DNA of 64,000 nt from Bacteroidales bacterium (lineage in GTDB: Bacteria > Bacteroidota > Bacteroidia > Bacteroidales > GCA-2748055). Under the pieces are notes generated by a model. It was not told the origin of the DNA. It saw only the letters and a program-made list of their open reading frames with translations, and did no database searches. The stretch lies in the NCBI GenBank assembly GCA_023138875.1, contig JAGLOO010000015.1, positions 145,923-209,922 on the forward strand, given 5' to 3'. This document shows, one piece after another, positions 17,182 to 24,791 of this stretch (position 1 is the stretch's first letter; each line of letters begins with the position of its first letter). The position numbers and the translations under genes are program-made.

Positions 17182-17871
17182 ATGCAAGAGGTAAATAAGA
17201 TCTTTATCAATATTCACGGACACAGGCAGGCCAATAATATCCAGGAATGGGTAATGATGAACCTGATGGCAAAAGATTACCCACCGGAAGATATTGAATC
17301 GGGTTACTATTCTGTAGGATTGCATCCCTATAATGTGGGTAAGGTAGATGAGGAGGACACCCTGATGAAGGTGAGTCTGGCCACGGAGAATCAAAATATT
17401 TTCGCCATTGGCGAGATCGGACTGGACAAGTCCATTGAAGCACCCCTTGATCAACAGATGCGAATTTTTAAATCGCAGGTTGAAATAGCAGAATATGCTG
17501 AATTGCCAGTCATACTTCATGTGGTGAGGGCTTTCAATGAGATGGTGGAATTCATGAAGACCCATCAACCTGTGGTCCCCATGATCATTCACGGCTACAA
17601 TGGTAGTGTACAAATGGCAGAAGAGCTTGTGAAAGCGGGATTCCTGCTATCATTTGGCGAGGCCATTGCAAATGATCATCGAAAGATCATTGAAGCCCTG
17701 AAATCAGTTCCGGTGGAGAAGCTTTTTCTTGAGACCGATGAAGGGGAACTGGACATCCGGGAAATTTATCACCTTACCGCTGAGTTAAAGGGGATTTCCA
17801 TGGATCACTTAAGGGTGCAGATCTTTGAGAATGCAAAAACCCACATGGCCAGGTTTGCCGGCCTTTTTTGA
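17182..17871 (+). CDS. TatD family metal-dependent hydrolase
   Basis: A 229-residue TIM-barrel hydrolase of the TatD DNase group. Metal-site marks are the N-terminal HxH (INIHGHRQ), AIGEIGLDKS with the bridging Glu, the PVILHVVRAF and MIIHGYNGS histidines, and the C-terminal LETDEGE aspartate. It is shorter than E. coli TatD (about 260), as is usual for this Bacteroidota subgroup. Its stop overlaps the start of the tcdA relic by four bases, a gene order often seen in this phylum. Confidence 0.85.
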   Translation: MQEVNKIFINIHGHRQANNIQEWVMMNLMAKDYPPEDIESGYYSVGLHPYNVGKVDEEDTLMKVSLATENQNIFAIGEIGLDKSIEAPLDQQMRIFKSQVEIAEYAELPVILHVVRAFNEMVEFMKTHQPVVPMIIHGYNGSVQMAEELVKAGFLLSFGEAIANDHRKIIEALKSVPVEKLFLETDEGELDIREIYHLTAELKGISMDHLRVQIFENAKTHMARFAGLF

Positions 17872-18500
17872 ATCAAATCTGCATGAATCTCCCAGGTCCC
17901 CATTCCGGATGGCAGGAGCGCACACTTCAGCTATATGGTGAAGCCAGGCTTTCCAGGCTTCAGAAGGCCAATATTCTGGTTGTCGGTTTGGGTGGTGTTG
18001 GCGCCATGGCTGCAGAAATGATCTGCAGAAGTGGAGTTGGGAAAATGACCATCGTTGACGGAGACACTGTCCAACCGGGAAACCTGAACCGGCAAATTCC
18101 GGCCACCCACAGCACCCTGAACAGGGATAAGGCAGTGGTCATGGGAGAGCGGTTATTGGATATCAATCCCGGCCTGATCCTGACCGTTCTGAATGAATTC
18201 ATCAGCGATGAACGAATCCCCGGAATCCTGGCGGAACCATTTGATTACGTGATAGATGCCATTGATACCCTTTCTCCCAAGATATACCTGATCTACCATA
18301 CCGTTCAGAAGGGTTTGCATCTGGCCAGTTCCATGGGTTCAGGAGGTAAGCTGGATCCATCCCAGGTAAGGGTGGCGGATTTCAGTGAGAGCTATAATTG
18401 CAGACTGGCATACTTGCTGCGCAAAAAACTCCGGAAGATGGCTGTACACTGGCATCCATCGTGGTCAGGGACCTGGTTGAAAAGGGCCAGTAATAGTTGA
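17868..18500 (+). pseudogene. tcdA: tRNA threonylcarbamoyladenosine dehydratase, internally deleted and frameshifted
   Basis: The first about 185 residues are a good TcdA/CsdL (ThiF/E1-like) protein: GWQERTLQLYGEARLSRLQ, ILVVGLGGVGAMAAEMICRSGVGKMTIVDGD with the nucleotide-binding loop, NLNRQIPA, VIDAIDTLSPK and SSMGSGGKLDPSQVRVAD. After LRKKLRKM the frame becomes untypical and stops. One base out of frame, the bases at about 18440-18495 encode GCTLASIVVRDLVEKGQ, the expected C-terminal helix of the family. About 40 residues that should lie between are absent. So a deletion of roughly 120-140 bases, not a multiple of three, has joined the two parts. The protein normally cyclises t6A in tRNA; this copy is probably inactive. 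Confidence 0.8.
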
Positions 18501-18594
18501 TAAATTATATGTTTTTGCTGGATTCGTGAAACTATATAGGCTAATTTGCCGTTAAATAGCAATAGTAAAGAATTTCAACTTAAATCGAGATATT

Positions 18595-19227
18595 ATGAAA
18601 AAGCTGTTTTTAGTTCTGGTGGCATCGTTTTTTATTTTCCAGGTGACTGATGCCCAGATGTTTAAATATGGGATTAAGGCCGGCATTGGTTTTTCCTCAT
18701 TAAAAATTGAAGATATCACTGGCATCGATGATGGAAACAGTGTTTACGACCTGATAACCGGTGATGGTGTCACGGGATATCATGTGGGTGTGCAGACCCG
18801 CATTAAGATAGCCATGTTATATATACAGCCGGAGGTATATTTTAATGCCGGAGGAGGAACTGTTGACCAGGTTGTAGCGGGAGGTGCAACCGAAGTAATG
18901 AATATAAAGTTCAGCCGGATAGATGTACCGCTCCTGGTTGGGGTCAAGCTGGGACCAATCCGGTTGAATGCCGGACCGGTGGGATCATACGTATTAAGTG
19001 AAACCAATGACCTGACAGAGCTGTCCCCCGATTTTGAATTATTTACCAGCGCCATGACCTGGGGATTCCAGGCCGGTATAGGTGTGGGGCTGTCGAAGCT
19101 GTCACTGGATGCCAGGTATGAGGGTTCCCTGAGTGAACTTGGTGAATCACTCTCCATCGGTGGAAGTGACTTTGCTCTGGATGCTCGTCCAAGCCAATGG
19201 ATCATTTCATTGGGTGTTTGGTTTTAG
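18595..19227 (+). CDS. Outer-membrane beta-barrel protein, PorT/OmpA-barrel-like
   Basis: A 210-residue protein with an N-terminal signal peptide (MKKLFLVLVASFFIFQVTDAQ) and a body of alternating hydrophobic strands, starting FKYGIKAGIGFSSLKIED and ending PSQWIISLGVWF with a C-terminal Phe. This is the layout of the eight-stranded outer-membrane barrel family (porin family/PorT-like) common in Bacteroidota. Ligand and role are unknown. A copy of the dispersed terminator repeat lies about 30 bases after the stop. Confidence 0.8.
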   Translation: MKKLFLVLVASFFIFQVTDAQMFKYGIKAGIGFSSLKIEDITGIDDGNSVYDLITGDGVTGYHVGVQTRIKIAMLYIQPEVYFNAGGGTVDQVVAGGATEVMNIKFSRIDVPLLVGVKLGPIRLNAGPVGSYVLSETNDLTELSPDFELFTSAMTWGFQAGIGVGLSKLSLDARYEGSLSELGESLSIGGSDFALDARPSQWIISLGVWF

Positions 19228-19257
19228 GCCGTTACCCTCAGGTTCAAAAAAAATGAT

Positions 19258-19292
19258 TTTAAGAGGCTGTCAAAAGGGGCAGTCTCTTTTTC
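19258..19292 (+). terminator. Hairpin terminator, copy 3 of the dispersed repeat
   Basis: AAGAGGCTG and CAGTCTCTT pair around TCAAAAGGGG and are followed by TTTTTC. It lies between the outer-membrane barrel gene and a converging minus-strand gene and could serve both. Stem and loop match the copy at 7027-7064 almost base for base. Confidence 0.7.
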
Positions 19293-19293
19293 A

Positions 19294-19716
19294 TTATTCA
19301 AAAATATCTGTTTTGTGTACTCCCCCTATGGTCCGCCTTTTGAGTATAAGGAACAAAGAAAAATGGAGGACAAGGAAACCACTCCAAATCAGCAGGGGAA
19401 TGTGAATCATACGGATGGATTCATAGTTTGAGTGAAGTCCCAGCAGGAACCAGCCTTCAGAGACCAATCCCCATACAATGCCCGTGGTGAGGTTCCATCT
19501 GAATCCTGCGTCGAACAGGAAGTTTTCTTTCCCATCCCTCCGGCCGGTCATCCATGCAGTTACAAAGATCATGGCGCCGTAGATCACAGCAATTACTTTG
19601 ACCCAGATCCACTTTTCAGCGGTTAGCAGGCTGCTCAGTCCAAAGCGGAATAAAAGAGTGTAGGCAAGCAATAGGGTTGCGTAAGTGATTAGATTTCGTG
19701 TAACTATTTTCATCAT
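19294..19716 (-). CDS. Hypothetical four-helix membrane protein
   Basis: A 140-residue protein with four predicted membrane segments (about residues 10-28, 38-56, 74-94 and 105-125) joined by short charged loops. No family is recognised. It lies 35 bases downstream of a PadR regulator gene on the same strand, and is probably its cotranscribed target, a common PadR arrangement with small membrane proteins. Confidence 0.65.
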   Translation of the reverse strand: MMKIVTRNLITYATLLLAYTLLFRFGLSSLLTAEKWIWVKVIAVIYGAMIFVTAWMTGRRDGKENFLFDAGFRWNLTTGIVWGLVSEGWFLLGLHSNYESIRMIHIPLLIWSGFLVLHFSLFLILKRRTIGGVHKTDIFE

Positions 19717-19751
19717 ATTGGATTTATATGCTTTTATTAATTACTCCCGGT

Positions 19752-20129
19752 TCAGGATAACAACAAATCCTTCAGTGGTTCTTCGAAAAACAGAAGGATG
19801 TTCCTCTCCACAAAAGACTGTAGCAGGGATTGACCCAGCGGGGTCAGGTGGTAATACTTGCGGTCGGGTCCTTTATGTCCTTTCCCTGAACTGAAGTCAA
19901 CCATCTTCAGGTGATAGAATTTCCTGAGTGTTCGGTACAGGCTCTGTTCTTCAGCCCGGATGGTACCCTTTGAAAAAAGGGCAATCGATTCCTGCAGCTG
20001 GGTAACATATTTTGGACCCTCTTTCAGCGACAGAAAGATCCACAGGGTAAGTTGTCCCTTTTTATAGGTCTCTTCCCATGCACCGAGCAGATCTTCATGG
20101 AATGTATCGTTGGTTGTCATGCTACACAA
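19752..20129 (-). CDS. PadR family transcriptional regulator
   Basis: A 125-residue DNA-binding protein with the winged-helix PadR layout. Recognisable parts are GQLTLWIFLSLKEGPKYVTQLQ, TIRAEEQSLYRTLRKFYHLKMVDF and GPDRKYYHLTPLGQSLLQSF, the last being the wing segment with the diagnostic RKYYxLT. PadR proteins usually repress their own operon in response to a small ligand. Upstream lies a promoter-like TTG/TACATTTG pair framed by an inverted repeat. Confidence 0.88.
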   Translation of the reverse strand: MCSMTTNDTFHEDLLGAWEETYKKGQLTLWIFLSLKEGPKYVTQLQESIALFSKGTIRAEEQSLYRTLRKFYHLKMVDFSSGKGHKGPDRKYYHLTPLGQSLLQSFVERNILLFFEEPLKDLLLS

Positions 20130-20130
20130 A

Positions 20131-20184
20131 TAGTATTAAACAAGATGTATAGTACAAATGTAATACTAATATTGATAATGTCAA
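20131..20184 (-). promoter_or_regulatory. Promoter and candidate operator of the PadR gene
   Basis: Read on the minus strand, TTG (20184-20182) and TACATTTG (20162-20155) are 19 bases apart, a near-ideal Bacteroidota promoter. The inverted repeat TAGTATTA (20131-20138) and TAATACTA (20161-20168) touches the -7 element and the probable transcription start, as expected of an autorepressor site. Confidence 0.6.
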
Positions 20185-20239
20185 GTCGTTGGTGAAATTT
20201 TTTTAGCAGGGCTGGATTAATGCTCTGAAAAAAAGCAAA

Positions 20240-20722
20240 TTAACGAATCCATTTCTTTTCAGAGGTGGTGTAATCCAGCACCTGGATATCCAGATGTTTG
20301 CCAAGCCTCAGGGCTTCCTCGATCATTTTTTCAAGGGAACCCCTGCAGATGCTTATATACCTTTCATCTCCTTCCACCACAAGGTTGACTTTGTATGACC
20401 TGGCCCGTTTTGTGTTTTCGGGGAGCACCAGGGGTGATGGCATACTTCTCTTGCTGCTCAGGTTGATCCGGACAATGGTTACATAGGAAGGTGTTGAAAG
20501 CGGTTGCCACTGACCGATCTTTATCCGGAGAAAACGGTCAAACTTAAGGTACTGTTGTTTCTCGGTATCGATCTTGATGCCCTGGTATGTAAATGAAAGA
20601 AGAATCCCCAGTACCAGTGAGACAGAAGCACCAATGAATTCGGAATGCACCAGGAAGATAAAGGTCATCAGGGCCATCAACAAAGGGAACATTCTGAAAT
20701 TGTATCGTTCATAGATGTACAT
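20240..20722 (-). CDS. Hypothetical membrane-anchored protein
   Basis: A 160-residue protein with a double hydrophobic hairpin at about residues 10-48 (FPLLMALMTFIFLV, then SVSLVLGILLSFTY) and a cytoplasmic beta-rich domain of about 110 residues (KIDTEKQQYLKFDRFLRIKIGQW...). The layout recalls bacterial PH-like membrane proteins, but no signature is seen. It is transcribed on its own, divergent from the CPBP gene. Confidence 0.6.
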   Translation of the reverse strand: MYIYERYNFRMFPLLMALMTFIFLVHSEFIGASVSLVLGILLSFTYQGIKIDTEKQQYLKFDRFLRIKIGQWQPLSTPSYVTIVRINLSSKRSMPSPLVLPENTKRARSYKVNLVVEGDERYISICRGSLEKMIEEALRLGKHLDIQVLDYTTSEKKWIR

Positions 20723-20827
20723 GGAGGGATAGGAAGTATAAATGACAAGTTATGAAACAAATTTGGATTATATTTAGGCATAGATCAACTTCTCGGCCAT
20801 GAAACGAAACAAGCGGAAACAGGTATC

Positions 20828-21487
20828 ATGAGCAAAACGGTGATCAACAGAACAAAAATCCTCAGCATACTGGAGTTCATTATTCTCTTTTTTGGGATTC
20901 CGCTGGTCATCTTTGTTGATAAAAACTTCATTCATCCCAGCATTATCCTCCTGCCGGTCCTGATGTTCATTTTTTTGATCCTCAGGTATACGACCGATTT
21001 TCGGTTCAGGGAACTGTTCAGGTGGAACATACCAAAAGCCAGTTTGATAAAGAACAGTCTGATTGTGCTGATGTTCCTGTTACTCATGCTAGGCTATATC
21101 CTGGTGTTCGAAAAGGAGAACCTGTTTAATCTGCCAAGGGCGAATCCATGGATCTTCCTGGCCATGTGCTTATTGTATCCCGTTTTTTCCGCATTTGGAC
21201 AGGAAATTATTTACCGCACCTTCCTTTCCAGGCGATATAAACTGCTATTCCGGAAAGAGTGGCAATTTGTGGTGGCAAGCGGAACAACATTTTCCTTTCT
21301 GCACATCGTATATTACCATCCGGTTTCAATGATACTCACTTTCTTAGGTGGTATATACCTGGCCCGTGTATATTGGCAGACCAGGAGCGTGTTGTTTACT
21401 TCGGTTTTACACGGGTTGTTGGGGATCATTGTATTTGGGGTGGGACTGGGTCAGTATTTCTGGCTGGATATGCCGGTGCAGAAGTGA
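20828..21487 (+). CDS. CPBP family intramembrane metalloprotease-like protein
   Basis: A 219-residue membrane protein with about six to seven hydrophobic segments. The CPBP (Abi/Rce1-like) motifs are seen in order: FGQEIIYRTFL (motif 1, normally EExxxR), FSFLHIVYYHP (motif 2, FxxxH) and SVLFTSVLHGLLGIIVF (motif 3). The first glutamate of motif 1 is replaced by Gln, while the second Glu and the Arg are kept. Members process prenylated or other membrane proteins. The 3' end of another gene is fused just after its stop. Confidence 0.82.
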   Translation: MSKTVINRTKILSILEFIILFFGIPLVIFVDKNFIHPSIILLPVLMFIFLILRYTTDFRFRELFRWNIPKASLIKNSLIVLMFLLLMLGYILVFEKENLFNLPRANPWIFLAMCLLYPVFSAFGQEIIYRTFLSRRYKLLFRKEWQFVVASGTTFSFLHIVYYHPVSMILTFLGGIYLARVYWQTRSVLFTSVLHGLLGIIVFGVGLGQYFWLDMPVQK

Positions 21488-21633
21488 TGGGTGACGATCC
21501 TCCGCGGGAGAGGATCGATTATGTATTTGTTTCCAAAGAGATCAGGGTGCTTCGGTACGGTGCACTGACCGATTCCAGGGACCGGACATTCTTTTCTGAC
21601 CATTTGCCGTTACTTGTTACACTGGAATTGTAA
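21487..21633 (+). pseudogene. 3' fragment of an endonuclease/exonuclease/phosphatase family gene
   Basis: The short frame after the CPBP stop encodes RIDYVFVSKEIRVLRYGAL, then DSRDRTFFSDHLPLLVTLEL. This is the C-terminal end of secreted EEP (exonuclease III/DNase I-like) hydrolases, including the catalytic SDH triad end (SDHLPLLV). The rest of the domain (about 230 residues) is absent, so this is a remnant left by deletion. It could be mistaken for part of a longer frame running antiparallel in meaning through the CPBP gene (21259-21633). Confidence 0.75.
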
Positions 21634-21664
21634 AAGGAGGCTTCATATTGTTATTTTTGTCTTC

Positions 21665-22507
21665 ATGAATTTCCTCAGAAGCGCTTACTATGCCCTTCCT
21701 CCTGTTGTACGCAGGATATCACGGCGGTTTTTTTATATGCCCATTGACCTGTACGAAACATTCACCGGGACAAGGGATCCAATGATTCCCCCCAGGGGAA
21801 AAATCTTCATTGGAAGCGGGGATTTTGCCAGCACAGGGGAATCCATCAGGGACCAGCTGGTTGAGCTGGGAGGACTGCAACCCCATAACAGGGTGCTGGA
21901 TATAGGATGCGGTGTAGGAAGGGTGGCTGTTCCGCTCACCGGATATCTGGATGGTAAAGGTTCCTATGAAGGTTTTGATATTGTGAAGTCAGCCATACGC
22001 TGGTGCAGGAAAAGGATCCAGAGTCGCTTTCGCAATTTTCGGTTCACCCACATTGATCTGAAGAACGATCTCTATAACCTGCGAACCGACAGTGAAGCAA
22101 AGGACTTTGCATTTCCCTATTCCGATGAAGAATTCGACCTGGTGTTTCTGACTTCCGTTTTTACCCATATGGTACTGGATGATGTGGATAATTATCTGAA
22201 ACAGATCTACAGGGTATTGAAACCCGGAGGAGTTTGTTTTGCCACTTTCTTTATCATGAACGAGGATTCACAGATATTCATGAAGAAGTCAGGAAAAAAG
22301 ATGTTTGAAACCAGGCTCGATCATCACTACCTTTTTCACGCAAAGGTAAGGGAAGCCAATGTGGCTTACGATGAAAAATACCTTACTGAACAGATGATCG
22401 GATCGAAAAGATTTAATCTGGAGCAGGTCCATTATGGATTCTGGTCGGGCCGGCCGAAAACAAACCTGAATAATTTCCAGGACATCTATGTTTTTCGTAA
22501 ATTCTAA
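21665..22507 (+). CDS. Class I SAM-dependent methyltransferase
   Basis: A 280-residue protein with the SAM-binding motif I RVLDIGCGVGRVAVPL at about residues 77-92, an acidic residue ending strand 2 (YEGFDIVKSAI), and motif VLKPGGVCFATFF at about 185. The start at 21665 is chosen because it begins the conserved N-terminal part; the frame is open further upstream to 21614, inside the EEP remnant. The substrate cannot be told; the FYMPIDLYETFTGTRDPMIPP leader is typical of an uncharacterised Bacteroidota/cyanobacterial methyltransferase group. Confidence 0.85.
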   Translation: MNFLRSAYYALPPVVRRISRRFFYMPIDLYETFTGTRDPMIPPRGKIFIGSGDFASTGESIRDQLVELGGLQPHNRVLDIGCGVGRVAVPLTGYLDGKGSYEGFDIVKSAIRWCRKRIQSRFRNFRFTHIDLKNDLYNLRTDSEAKDFAFPYSDEEFDLVFLTSVFTHMVLDDVDNYLKQIYRVLKPGGVCFATFFIMNEDSQIFMKKSGKKMFETRLDHHYLFHAKVREANVAYDEKYLTEQMIGSKRFNLEQVHYGFWSGRPKTNLNNFQDIYVFRKF

Positions 22508-22525
22508 ATACAAATAAGAAAAAGT

Positions 22526-23302
22526 ATGCCTTTAAAGATTCTGTTCATCGTCCTAACAGTCGTCCTTTCATGTGATGGTTACAATAAAGAGGAGGTGATC
22601 TGTTTGCCTGTAAATATGACCGCTACCATTGTTCAGGGCATTGAAACGAAAAAGATCATCGCGGATTTCCATTATATTCCTGAGACTGATATGCTGGACC
22701 ATATCACCTGGAGTAACCATCAGACCCACTATTTTGAATATAATGAAGCAGGCAGGCTCATGGTTGTCCGGCAGATGAAGGTTAATATGAAAGTCCAGGA
22801 GGAGATGTGGTTTAATTGTGATGGATCACTGGTGGACAGGGTAGTGCTTGTAAAACGCAACCTGGATTATCGTTCCCTGGAGCCCATCGATTCAATATAT
22901 ACCGGGTACATTGAATTTGAGTATGAGGGTAAGAATATCATTAAGGAGAAAAGGTATAAAATGTCCGGGGGTGGAATGAAGAAAAAAGTTGTCGGGGAAG
23001 TGGAATATGAGTATGATGCACACGGGAACGTTTTAAGCAGAAGAGCCTCCGATCCGAGGACCGAATCAACCGAGTCGTTCACAATGACATATGATAACAA
23101 CAAGCACCCCTTTTCAGGGCTGCAATACTATTTTTCAGGGGAGTCGTTCGTAAATAACCTGCTCAGCAAAAGTATTGAAGAGGATGATTTGAGTTATAGT
23201 TATGATTTGCGGCTCAATGATCATGGATACCCGGAGATTGTCTATGAGAAACTGGGTATTACCAATTCCCGTATTATCCGTTACTCCTATACGTGTAACT
23301 AA
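22526..23302 (+). CDS. Hypothetical lipoprotein
   Basis: A 258-residue protein with a lipoprotein signal (MPLKILFIVLTVVLSC, lipidated Cys at residue 16). The mature part holds repeated beta-strand units of the type YxYNExGRLMVVRQ and VEYEYDAHGNVLSRR, which recall the YD-repeat-like DUF4595/RHS-type folds of Bacteroidota lipoproteins. Function is unknown. It lies 18 bases after the methyltransferase stop and is convergent with the CWC/folB pair. Confidence 0.7.
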   Translation: MPLKILFIVLTVVLSCDGYNKEEVICLPVNMTATIVQGIETKKIIADFHYIPETDMLDHITWSNHQTHYFEYNEAGRLMVVRQMKVNMKVQEEMWFNCDGSLVDRVVLVKRNLDYRSLEPIDSIYTGYIEFEYEGKNIIKEKRYKMSGGGMKKKVVGEVEYEYDAHGNVLSRRASDPRTESTESFTMTYDNNKHPFSGLQYYFSGESFVNNLLSKSIEEDDLSYSYDLRLNDHGYPEIVYEKLGITNSRIIRYSYTCN

Positions 23303-23308
23303 ACAGGA

Positions 23309-23479
23309 TTATTCCCTGGCCTCATACCCTTTCAGGCAATCGGAACAGAGACAATCGGAATAAAGCTCCAGGATCTCCTGCATCGGAGCCCTGTGAATGT
23401 TTACCGATTCGCACCAGCAGTCCTCATCCCCCTCACATCGAAAGGATGATCCGCATTTCGGGCATTTTTTGTTGCTCAT
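23309..23479 (-). CDS. Cysteine-rich CWC family mini-protein
   Basis: A 56-residue protein with nine cysteines, found by reading the minus strand between folB and the lipoprotein gene. It begins MSNKKCPKCGSSFRC, contains the hallmark CWCES, and ends SDCLCSDCLKGYEARE, giving paired CxxC and CxC metal-ligand motifs typical of the cysteine-rich CWC family. Probably zinc-binding; role unknown. Its start is two bases from the folB stop, so the two are likely one transcript. Confidence 0.8.
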   Translation of the reverse strand: MSNKKCPKCGSSFRCEGDEDCWCESVNIHRAPMQEILELYSDCLCSDCLKGYEARE

Positions 23480-23480
23480 C

Positions 23481-23834
23481 CTATCTGCTCATTGTTACAC
23501 CCACCGATTTAATGGGGCCACCCATGGGTGGATACATTTTCCTGATCCTCACTGTGGCCTTATTTATACCGTCCATTTCATCATACAGTGCATCGAGGAT
23601 GCGTTTACCGATATTCTCCAGCAGGTTTGATTTTTTTCGGCGCATCTCCTTTTTGATCAGCTGATAGGCTAGCTGGTAGTTTACGGCATGCTCGAGCCGA
23701 TCTGACTCAGCAGGCGTTTTAAGGTTTGTTTCAAGCTCCAGGTCCACCAGGAACCGGTTTCCCACAATCTGTTCTTCCTGGTAATGGCCATGGAATGCAT
23801 AAAATTCCATCTCTTCAATAACTATTTTACCCAT
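23481..23834 (-). CDS. folB: Dihydroneopterin aldolase
   Basis: A 117-residue enzyme of folate synthesis that cleaves 7,8-dihydroneopterin to 6-hydroxymethyl-dihydropterin and glycolaldehyde. The N-terminus KIVIEEMEFYAFHGHYQEEQIVGNRFLVDLELE carries the conserved GxxxxE region; YQLAYQLIKKEM and LLENIGKRI are the expected helices, and RIRKMYPPMGGPIKSVGVTM is the C-terminal substrate loop with the active-site Lys. The length matches the family (about 120). Confidence 0.93.
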   Translation of the reverse strand: MGKIVIEEMEFYAFHGHYQEEQIVGNRFLVDLELETNLKTPAESDRLEHAVNYQLAYQLIKKEMRRKKSNLLENIGKRILDALYDEMDGINKATVRIRKMYPPMGGPIKSVGVTMSR

Positions 23835-23902
23835 ATGCTTGAAGGTTTAATCAATAAGTATTTATAAAAATAATCATCTTATTCTATACGCATTTAGTAA
23901 TT

Positions 23903-24054
23903 TCAGAACTCCGGATACAAATCAGCCTTAGCAAATATAATACTCTTTTCCAACGCTCTTATTTCATTGGAGCTTTTTCGGTAATGTGCAGCAAGCAAAT
24001 TGGCAATGGCCGTTTCAGCTCTGTAACAGATTATCTTGATGATATTCTGCAATG
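23903..24054 (-). pseudogene. 3' remnant of a transposase-like gene
   Basis: An open minus-strand stretch encodes LQNIIKIICYRAETAIANLL followed by AAHYRKSSNEIRALEKS and ends at a stop, without a start codon. The ICYRAETA..NLLA pattern resembles the C-terminal part of a putative transposase widespread in this phylum. Only about 50 residues remain, so this is a relic. The assignment is from memory of the motif. Confidence 0.45.
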
Positions 24055-24081
24055 GAGGACTTCATAAACCTATTTCTTTTA

Positions 24082-24684
24082 TCATTTGATCTCCTGGATA
24101 TTCAGGTTTCTCCACTGAACCTTTATGCCACTACCGGAGTGTATCTGAAGGGCGATTTTTCCAGTGGCCTTGCCGATTTTTTCATCCTCGAAGGTGATCA
24201 TATTGATTCCGTTTAACCAGGTTTCTACCAGGTCGCCCTTCACAACAATTTTCATTTTGTTCCACTCACCGAATTTCAGATGCTTATCGAGTTCCGGGTC
24301 AGGCTTGATTAACCATCCCCTTCCGTAGGATTCGTAAATGCCCCCGGTGTTGCTGCCCGGAGGGGCCACTTCGGCTTGCCATCCTGTGATTCTGGTTCCT
24401 TCGATGGATGAGCGGAAGAATACCCCGCTGTTTCCGTCGGCACCCTGTTTGAATTCAAGGGTCAGTTCAAAATCTCTGTATTCCTTATCTGTCCCCAGGT
24501 ATCCGTACTCTTTATCGGGACCACTCTCACACACCAGCAAGCCATCTTCCACATACCATTTTTCTGTTCCGTATATGGTCCAGCCCGCCAGGTCCTTTCC
24601 GTTAAAAATGGATTCCGATTGTGCAAAGATTACGCCTTGAAAGCAGAGAAGCAGCATGGCTGCGAGCAGGAATAGTATTTTCAT
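24082..24684 (-). CDS. DUF1080 (3-keto-disaccharide hydrolase-like) secreted protein
   Basis: A 200-residue protein with a signal peptide (MKILFLLAAMLLLCFQGVIFAQ) and a concanavalin-like beta-sandwich of the DUF1080 family. Marks are IFNGKDLAGWTIYGTEKWYVEDGLLVC, YRDFELTLEFKQGADGNSGVFFRS, and IALQIHSGSGIKVQWRNLNI. Members include periplasmic 3-keto-glycoside hydrolases and laminarinase-like proteins; the exact substrate is unknown. No sugar oxidoreductase partner is adjacent. Confidence 0.88.
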   Translation of the reverse strand: MKILFLLAAMLLLCFQGVIFAQSESIFNGKDLAGWTIYGTEKWYVEDGLLVCESGPDKEYGYLGTDKEYRDFELTLEFKQGADGNSGVFFRSSIEGTRITGWQAEVAPPGSNTGGIYESYGRGWLIKPDPELDKHLKFGEWNKMKIVVKGDLVETWLNGINMITFEDEKIGKATGKIALQIHSGSGIKVQWRNLNIQEIK

Positions 24685-24791
24685 TTTGAGTTGGCTTTTA
24701 TATGAAGTTGTTATATGCGATCCGGGATATTATTCATATGTACACATTAAGATAGGGATTTTCAATAAAAGTATTGCTTACGACCCTCTTT

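Noticed and set aside
21259..21633. A 124-residue plus-strand frame over the CPBP 3' end
   Set aside because: Its first two thirds are an out-of-frame shadow of the CPBP gene; only the last 48 codons are a true EEP-family remnant.
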